The position numbers were made by a program, and so were the translations under genes. This document shows positions 57,480 through 64,000 of a stretch of DNA of 64,000 bases, in pieces. Source of the DNA: Sabellastarte sp. h YS-2021 (lineage: Eukaryota > Annelida > Polychaeta > Sabellida > Sabellidae); the NCBI GenBank assembly GCA_964017235.1, contig OZ024927.1, forward strand, positions 54,937,293 to 55,001,292, written 5' to 3'. The number at the start of each line of letters is the position of its first letter. Within the stretch, counting starts at the first letter, position 1. The notes under the pieces are model-generated. The model was not told the DNA's origin and did no database searches. It saw only the letters and a program-made list of their open reading frames with translations.

Positions 57480-59129
57480 ATTACAATAATGACTCACAAT
57501 AATAATTACAGTTTTAGCAGTTTGTTGAAATAATAGTAAACAGATAAGCATTTGGGTGTAAACCTGTGGTGAGTTTGAAGTTTAGGTCATTATATAATTC
57601 CTCATCCCAGGCAAGTGGAGGATAAAATTTACAGCTGATCATGTTGAAGTGATAAACTGTATACTATGTACATGCAAAGCTTTTAAAAAGTGTTGGGCTA
57701 CATGCTATTGCATAAAGGAAATTGCACACAGGAGTGGTGTGATATGGTGAAGACTGAGGGTATTTGGGGAAAATTTTGAAAATGCAGAAAAAGTGAATTG
57801 AAAGTACCATTTGCATTAGATAAGATTTATCACAGAGATATTTAGTACATTTATGTGTTTCAATATACAGTTTAGATACGCCAAAAGGATATTAATAAAT
57901 CCTTTTCGTATGTAGATATATTGCCTCTCTTGTGCATTAAGATGACTGCAATCTTAATTCAGTTGATTGATTTCTTCTTATACCATACCAAATTACAATC
58001 CTTGATCAAACTGCATTTAGATGTAAGTAAACATAGCAATAAAATATACATGACTTTTTCAAAAATTGGTTGTTTTTTTCATGGGGTGGGGAGAGGGGTT
58101 AAATAATAAAATTTGAATACAGAAACAATAGTGCTACACTACTTATACCTATACCTCAAGACGATTCAGTATTTCATTTATTACTCATGTTTTAGCCATA
58201 CCACTCCATCCCGCATACATGTGCAAAGGGCTTAATACTTTTACTGTTTGACTGCTTTCTGGCTCCAATCTGCAGTTCCAGGTGTAGGGAATGGAAAAAA
58301 GCTCTAAGTGAAATGAAATGCAAGAAGCCCTTAGGAAAAGACCCCCCAAATGACACCTATTGGAAGAAGCTCTAAACCTATATTGTGTATGTTGAAAAAA
58401 ACCCTCAACTTATTTCCCCCAAATCTTCATAATAAATGTTTTCATTTAAAAAAATACTGGCACTGAAAAATTAAAACACTATATCATTATAATTTAAATA
58501 ATTACAGATATATTTAAAGAATTCTCAAAGCAAGAATCTTAAAAACTATTTAAATATTAGTGTATTATTTTGTTTTGAAAGGCAAAGTAATCATAAATCT
58601 AATGGGGGATTTAGTAATGAGAATGGATTAGGGTTTCCTTAAGTTTAGGGGTTAATGACTATGGGGATTAAGTTACATCATCAGTTTATGAAAGTATTTC
58701 TGCTTAATTCCAATCAATTTTATAAAATTATTAGAAAGTACACCAAGAGTAAGGGCTTTTTTCCACAAACAAAAATATAAGTTTTCTTCATATGCTTCAA
58801 TTTATGTGGACAGCTTCTCTTGCGTAGGTGTCTTTATTGAGGGCTTCTGGCCTACTTTAATTTCTCTTAGAGGCTTTTTTCCTAGATTCCTAGGTGTGTG
58901 TATAATTTTTAGGACACTTCTACTGTTGAAGTAGTTTCAAAATTTATAGTACCGGTTGAGCATGATGTAATTTTTACCTTTTTTTTTATTTTTCAAAACT
59001 AATGTATGTATTTCTTTTCAAATGCAAGCACTCCACTGAAGTGAATTCACTTTCTGTATAGATATATAAGAAGCTTGTTTTATGACTGAGTACTGATCCT
59101 TGTTCAGTATCAACCCAGCTATTTCATTG
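57480..59129. other. No gene recognised
   Basis: AT-rich, with no domain, splice-bounded exon or structured repeat recognised. Confidence 0.4.
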
Positions 59130-59149
59130 TGTGTACAGTGTAAAATCTC

Positions 59150-59182
59150 TGGCTGTTGAACGGGACGTAAAACCCCAACTTT
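59150..59182 (+). mobile_element. SINE 3' tail fragment
   Basis: 'GGCTGTTGAACGGGACGTAA' then 'AACCCCAAC', the family tail in its least diverged form, without a head. Confidence 0.65.
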
Positions 59183-59426
59183 GACCTTTGTGTAAAATCT
59201 CTACCATAAATTATGATATTTTTCCCCATTATAAATTGACTATATAATCAACAGACGAACCAAATATATTAATAAAATCCATGTTAATTTGAATCATAAT
59301 ATTTATCATCTTAACTCATAAATTAAATAACTTATTGCCAACAAATAAAAATAGAGAAATTACAACTTTTTCTGGAGAATATGGCACATTTTAAAATGTT
59401 ACTTTCAAGATTACCACTGCAGCATC

Positions 59427-59649
59427 AGGGGCCACGGTGGCAGAGTGGTAACACTCTCGCCTCCCACCTCTGAGGCCGGGGTTCGATCCCCGTGATGGCC
59501 TTAAGTGGGAAAGCTGGTAGTTGCTTGCCGTTGGTAGGCAGTTTACAGTACACAACCGTAGCGAACTCTATGTACTGGTTTCCTCTGCCCTTCCAACTAC
59601 CGTGGTGATATGACCTGTATAGTGTTGAAAGCGACGTAAAACCCCAAAT
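59427..59649 (+). mobile_element. Young tRNA-derived SINE with perfect 11-bp target duplication
   Basis: The head has A box TGGCAGAGTGG (59438-59448) and B box GGTTCGATCCC (59480-59490), both near consensus for RNA polymerase III. The body contains 'GTAGGCAGTTTACAGTAC' and 'GGTGATATGACCTGTATAG', and the tail 'GTTGAAAGCGACGTAAAAC'. ACTGCAGCATC flanks it exactly (59416-59426 and 59650-59660). It is the best-preserved member in the window and may be transcribable. Confidence 0.9.
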
Positions 59650-59876
59650 ACTGCAGCATCCTAATTTTAAACAATCCTGACAGGTGTTGATAGATTTATT
59701 GGTGCACACAGCATGTGAAGGGGGAAAGAAAACTGTATTTAAAGGTTCCCAACGACACTTATTCCATAGACTGTAATTTTCTTAGACTTAGTAGCATCCA
59801 TGAATTCACCTGTCGTTTCCGCCGTAGTTTGTTTTGTTTTTGATACTTTACGTAGTGCACTACCACATTCTACGGT

Positions 59877-59980
59877 GAGACATACACAATTTGCGAGTTT
59901 CGATCTGCGCATGTGCAATGGTAGTTGTTATCTTCCGCTTCTACTTCCTGGTGGAGTAAACAAACGTTTCAGGATATAGA
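59877..59980. repeat. Left partner of a distant inverted repeat
   Basis: 'CACAATTTGCGAGTTTC' and 'GGAGTAAACAAACG' match, inverted and in the same order, 'GAAACTCGCAAATCGTG' and 'GTTTACTCTCC' at 63196-63300. Identity is patchy between these blocks. Confidence 0.45.
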
Positions 59981-59984
59981 CATT

Positions 59985-60479
59985 CACGTGATGGAATTTT
60001 ATGATTTCTGAATGTTTTCCATACATATTTTTGTTGAACTCTCCTCAAAAGTTTGTTCTGAATTTATTTGGGGTAAATAAACGTTTTTGTGGCTTAAGTC
60101 ATGATATATAGTTTATATTTAAGTAAAATCATGTATTATCGCCCAGTGTATATGCAGTACGTATGTATATATATATATGTATATATGTGGCAGGGGTTAT
60201 AAAATGTTGAATAACTTTGGCATTTATCGATCAATTTTGGCCAAATAAAGACCACAAGAAAGTACATTTCCAAGGCTTTCTAAATATAAAAGTTTAACAG
60301 ATATAAGTTCAACAACTGATTTTTGAGTAATTTTTTTTAAAAGCTTAAATGTCAGATTTCAACATATATAAATTACTTTAACATGAGATGGAAACATGGA
60401 TCCACTACTGTAAATCGATTATGCCTTTGCAGGTTTGCATGAAAAAAAAATTATAATTTTTTGAGATGCAGAACTATTT
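59985..60479. other. No gene recognised; TA-rich microsatellite at about 60165-60187
   Basis: AT-rich spacer with a 'GTATGTATATATATATATG' run. No coding signature. Confidence 0.5.
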
Positions 60480-60520
60480 TTTGGAAATTGTTTATCTATT
60501 CTTATAAAAAATTAAGTGTT

Positions 60521-60608
60521 ACCTCAGACTGAGAGGCCTGGGTTTGATTCCCAGTGATGTGTAAATCAAGACATCATAGCTTAGTGATAGAGCACTCAGT
60601 CTGGGTGT
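60521..60608 (+). other. Permuted tRNA-like cloverleaf, left arm
   Basis: In DNA order: 3' half 'CCTCAGACTGAGAGGCCTGG' with T-arm CTGGGTTTGATTCCCAG (B box) and acceptor strand TGATGT. A 10-base loop 'GTAAATCAAG' (60561-60570) follows. The 5' half then begins ACATCA, the acceptor partner, with D-arm 'AGCTTAGTGATAGAGC' (A box), and ends at anticodon strand CTCAGTCTGGGT. Joined the usual way round, the halves give an alanine-type tRNA fold. As laid out, the acceptor is closed by a loop and the anticodon stem is open and extended. Not expected to yield a normal tRNA without circularisation. Confidence 0.55.
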
Positions 60609-61322
60609 TTGCAATTGCGAGCCAATTAAATATTAGTTAAATCTAGAATGTGAACCACCACTTAACAAATAAAAAACTCGAAATTTTTTTTAATGTTTTC
60701 ATGCATATTAATATTTTTAGAGGTGATAAGATGTTTTGTTAAAAAATAGAAAAAATACTTGCTAAAAAGCATGCAATACTATGGCCCAGGGAACACGTGT
60801 TTCCCTGAATTCTGATATTGAAGTCTAATATCATGCACAAAGAGCAACATGGTGTTGTGTGTTAAAAAGCACCAAGTTACATGTTGGACTTGACAAAAAT
60901 TCATCATAACTTGATATTACAAAGGTTGCAAGATAAAATTTGGAGATATTATTTATTTGGTTCAAACCCATGGTCTTTACATATTACATGGCCACCCACA
61001 AATCTGTAATGATTTTAAAGTAAGTTCTTTTTTATGTGAGGGGCGGGAAAATGTATTATTTATCTTTTTTTTTGGGCCACATTATTTACTACTTCACTTT
61101 TTTGACTAAGTTTTTCTGTTTACTAAATTATTTGGAATAAGGACCAAAATTCACTGAAGTACCTTACTGGAGGGATTTTACTTTAAAAATTTTGTGGATT
61201 ATTTTGCATTTGTACTGTCGAACTTGTATTTTTTTAGTTCTATGTGTTTTCGAGTGTATTTTTTTTGTTGGGGACTGTCTTATGTATTTTGACTAGTATG
61301 GGTAGATACATCCCAGATAACA

Positions 61323-61510
61323 TTCTACTGGTGGCTCACCAGTGTACGGTCGGCAGATTTTGCCACCGTTGGGCCACTTTGGCCCACCGGTGGCTTTTGC
61401 TTGTATAATTAGCAGTTTGTCACCATTGGGCCAATGGTGGCTTTCGAACCAATCTTCATGTCTGTAGAATGTGCCACCAGTGGGCTATCAGTGGTTTTGG
61501 TTGAAGATAG
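61323..61510. repeat. Ladder of short palindromes around 'GGGCCAATGGTGGC'
   Basis: About three spaced units of roughly 70 bp contain 'GCCACC-TTGGGCCA' and 'CCAATGGTGGC' phrases. CACCATTGG and CCAATGGTG flank one base, a near-perfect hairpin at about 61424-61442. It lies in the middle of the 60480-62105 element. Confidence 0.6.
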
Positions 61511-61982
61511 TTCAAGTCAGCAATAATAAAGGATTTTGGGAAACTTAGTAAAAATTTATTCATAAGTGTGTGTCTAACAATGAGATTTCAGTGAGCCCAC
61601 AATTTTTAACTCATTATTTATCAATTTTAGACATACAAACAATATTTTTATTATAAATTGACAATACAAAAGTTGTCACCTATTAGTTAGGGAGTGCAGG
61701 TGTACAACATCTTGGTAGACTTTGATTTGACCTTTCACCATGCTGCAGTGACCTTGACCTTTAAAATCTTTTCTGGGCCACAAATGTAGGTTTACTTAAC
61801 TGTGCCATTTCTATAGACACTTACACCTGAATACATTGTACAGCTTCATGTATTGTCTTGTATTTATGTTATGTACATAATCATGATGTAAAAAGGTAAG
61901 AAAATACAGCTGTATAATTAATATGGCAAGGTCTAAAGTCAATGTAGATTTAACTTAATATTTATTTTGCTTCCATTTGCAT

Positions 61983-62070
61983 ACACCCAGACTGAGTGCT
62001 CTATCACTGAGCTATGATGTCTTGATTTACACATCACTGGGAATCAAACCCAGGCCTCTTAGTCTGAGGT
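61983..62070 (-). other. Permuted tRNA-like cloverleaf, right arm
   Basis: Same layout as 60521-60608, on the opposite strand, with two differences in 88 positions. D-arm 'AGCTCAGTGATAGAGC' is closer to a normal tRNA A box. The 3' anticodon strand is CTAAG instead of CTGAG, which weakens one pair. Confidence 0.55.
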
Positions 62071-62579
62071 TGCACTTAATTTTTTTTTTAATAAGGATAA
62101 AAATTTCCACTGACTTTTATATCTTAAAAACTGTTCTTAATTTCTCTAAGCTATGTAACAAATGCGCACAAACTGTAAGTTCTAGTAACACAGAGACAAT
62201 ATCTGAAAGGTCAAGGTTGCTATGGCCTGACCTCAGGTGGGATTAAATGTACATGGATTAAATATATAGTCAACAAAAATGTTGCTCATGAATATTCATA
62301 TCTGTATCTGATTTCCTAAATTACCTTCCAAAAGACTTTACAAGAGTATAATAGATAAGCAGATAATAGGGAATTTTGGCGAAATTGACCTATATATGAC
62401 CTCAGGGTCTGTGGTTTTAAATTAATTTTTAAACTGCGATTTCTCATCCATTTCTTTTGATTTTGATGCAGCAAAAAACGAGCAGAAGCTCTGTAAACAT
62501 ACCTCTCTATTTATGTATGCAACATATTTGTAGGTTTCAGAAATATCAAAGAAATATTGGCACTTGTTAATAGTACTAA

Positions 62580-63009
62580 TGCTGCGTTCTTACCGGCCGT
62601 AAACCCGACTTCACAGCCTGTAAATTTGTCAAGAACGGTCTCACAGGTGGTATATACCACTGGTGAGTTGGGTGTCACCAGAAACTTTCCAAACTTTGAC
62701 CTTCACCTCTAGTGACAACAAAGATGCAGAATACATGTGCTTTTGTTATAAAAAACCTGCTAAATGAACTGTTTCGGTACTCAGGATTTTTATAAATAAC
62801 CTCAGAAAACGAATAACGAATGAAATATATGTCTTTTCTATGGTGGATAGCGAAGTATTGTGATTTCTTTTATTTCTTTCTCTTTGTCATTTGTGTTTGT
62901 TTATATCCACACATAAACACACCAGCGGTAAATTGTGAAGAACGGTCAAAACTTTCCACTGGTGGGTACCAACTCACAGGTCGTGTGCACAGGCTCTCTG
63001 AATGCAGCA
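62580..63009. mobile_element. MITE with TAA target duplication, probably Harbinger-type
   Basis: The ends TGCTGCGTTC and, inverted, TGCTGCATTC are flanked by TAA on both sides (62577-62579, 63010-63012). A TWA duplication of 3 bp is usual for PIF/Harbinger. Internally, related 'AAGAACGGTC' and 'CCACTGGTG' phrases recur. No coding capacity. Confidence 0.65.
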
Positions 63010-63195
63010 TAATTTGACAAGAGGCAGTGGGCGAAAATAGGAGATATTATACTAAAACTGCAGCATGTAATTTTCATAAATTCCGTAGTATATACAGAAC
63101 GAATTTATATAATTTATTCCTCCATTTCCAGTAATAATTTTAATAATATATATGTGTTAATGTGGAGTCTCCACTGAAATTGATTTTCGCTACTT

Positions 63196-63300
63196 CCTGG
63201 TTCTTCTGTCGCAGACGTTTTTTGTTTACTCTCCCTAATTAAATATTCAAAATGGCGGATGAAACTCGCAAATCGTGTATTGACACACATCTATATATAC
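63196..63300. repeat. Right partner of a distant inverted repeat; promoter-like motifs
   Basis: It is inverted relative to 59877-59980. It also holds 'ACTTCCTGG' (ETS-like) and 'AAAATGGCGG' (YY1-like), with an ATG opening a 20-codon frame 'MADETRKSCIDTHLYILNAV' (63252-63314). It could be a first exon or simply repeat. There is not enough evidence for a gene. Confidence 0.3.
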
Positions 63301-63572
63301 TCAATGCTGTGTAAAATATTTATGTACACGTGCGTTTTAGGAGATTGGCAATTTTAAGCATAAAACTTTAGGTGATTCGTGGGGGGGGGGGTCTGTTTGC
63401 AGTAATCACCAAACTGAGACTCTTGGCCGCCAAACGGAGACTTACCCGTGGCATACGTAGAAATATGGGTCCTAAATACGTTTATTAATATTTAAATCAT
63501 GAAAGGAATTATTCAAATTGATCAAGTAAAATACCGGTAAGAGGCACATTCAGTCGAAACGAAACATTTTTC

Positions 63573-63597
63573 GGGGGGGCGGGGGGGGGCGGGGGGA
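63573..63597 (+). repeat. G-rich tract, quadruplex candidate
   Basis: Three G runs of six to nine, separated by single C bases. A second G run lies near 63380-63391. Confidence 0.7.
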
Positions 63598-63599
63598 CT

Positions 63600-64000
63600 C
63601 TTCCGTCAGTTTTTTTGAGTTGCGCTTCAATCTTCCCTTATCCCCAAATTGAAAAGGTATCCTCGTGTTCAGTTGATTCGACAATTTAAGAAAACCTTAT
63701 TGGAGTTCCGGCAACTCAGTTTACGAACGAGAATGTGGAAAAACAATCCCCACGTGCGAACAAGAATATTCACTAATTATCGTCATCTGATGTAACTTCG
63801 ACGCATATGTAACTTCGACATAATATGCATATCGTCGTTTTTGGAATGCTTCCAAGGGGTTTTAAATTGATTACAGATATATTTTGGACGATAATGCATA
63901 TTTTTAATGTAATGTTTTTTACAAGTTTTCAAAGAAAACCCACGAAAATGTGATCCAAACATGTAATAACATTATGCGTTATTGCGTTATTGCGTCGAAG
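63600..64000. other. No gene recognised; possible start of another inverted-repeat element
   Basis: 'AACTTCGACGCATATG' is repeated as 'AACTTCGAC' near 63795-63820. The window ends in 'ATTGCGTTATTGCGTCGAAG', whose reverse complement starts CTTCGACGCAAT. The structure is cut by the window edge. Confidence 0.3.

Larger units (their letters stand above)
60480..62105. mobile_element. Inverted-repeat element with permuted tRNA-like arms
   Basis: Arms of about 170 bp (60480-60650 and, inverted, about 61938-62105) flank about 1.3 kb. Each arm centres on the same 88-bp tRNA-like core. The middle holds a palindromic repeat ladder (61323-61510) and no coding frame with a signature. No target duplication was identified, so mobility is inferred from the inverted-repeat form only. 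Confidence 0.6.

Noticed and set aside
63252-63314. Short frame 'MADETRKSCIDTHLYILNAV' as a first coding exon
   Set aside because: Too short to judge; no convincing donor site, and it lies in an inverted repeat block. Kept only as a finding to check.

Overview
This is nuclear DNA from an animal. It is AT-rich and gene-poor, with genes split by GT-AG introns and dense, mostly decayed transposable elements. The mix of repeats points to a mollusc, most likely a bivalve. It includes tRNA-headed SINEs ending in a conserved 'GACGTAAAACCCC' tail, L2/CR1- and jockey-like LINEs, pearl-like elements with an internal minisatellite, AGGTCA-rich satellites and many short inverted-repeat elements. The species call is an inference; no species marker is visible.

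Two host genes can be supported, both on the minus strand. At the left edge (1108-3572) lie the first two coding exons of a protocadherin-type cadherin: signal peptide, EC1 and the start of EC2. The rest of the gene lies beyond base 1. At 47593-54725 lies a complete five-exon gene for EMC7, a subunit of the ER membrane protein complex. All splice phases close, giving a 221-residue protein.

Between them, about 3.6-33 kb is sparse: old SINEs, a 1.05 kb foldback-like element (22055-23101), two SINEs with target-site duplications (23984-24943), a LINE 3' end (about 25.0-25.5 kb) and a short inverted-repeat element (29942-30326). From 33.6 to 46.4 kb is a repeat-dense block: two pearl-like elements (35085-36374 and 38905-39643), a degraded PIF/Harbinger transposase (37532-38278), a 5'-truncated L2-like LINE with an intact 471-codon reverse-transcriptase frame (40193-41761), a frameshifted jockey/CR1-like reverse transcriptase (about 41930-43556), and a satellite of about 145 bp full of nuclear-receptor half-sites (43626-44500).

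EMC7 intron 1 is a transposon graveyard. It holds a 1.07 kb inverted-repeat element carrying an RNase H fragment (50494-51567), a MITE with a perfect 9-bp target duplication (53203-53691), and a MITE nested inside another (53912-54128 within 53744-54427). Another inverted-repeat element begins about 50 bp upstream of the EMC7 reading frame.

The right end (about 59.4-63 kb) holds a young SINE with an 11-bp target duplication, a Harbinger-type MITE (TAA duplication), and the most unusual structure in the window. This is a roughly 1.6 kb inverted-repeat element (60480-62105) in which each arm carries an 88-bp tRNA-like cloverleaf in circularly permuted order: 3' half, short hairpin loop, then 5' half. 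No CRISPR array, rRNA gene or intact conventional tRNA gene was seen.
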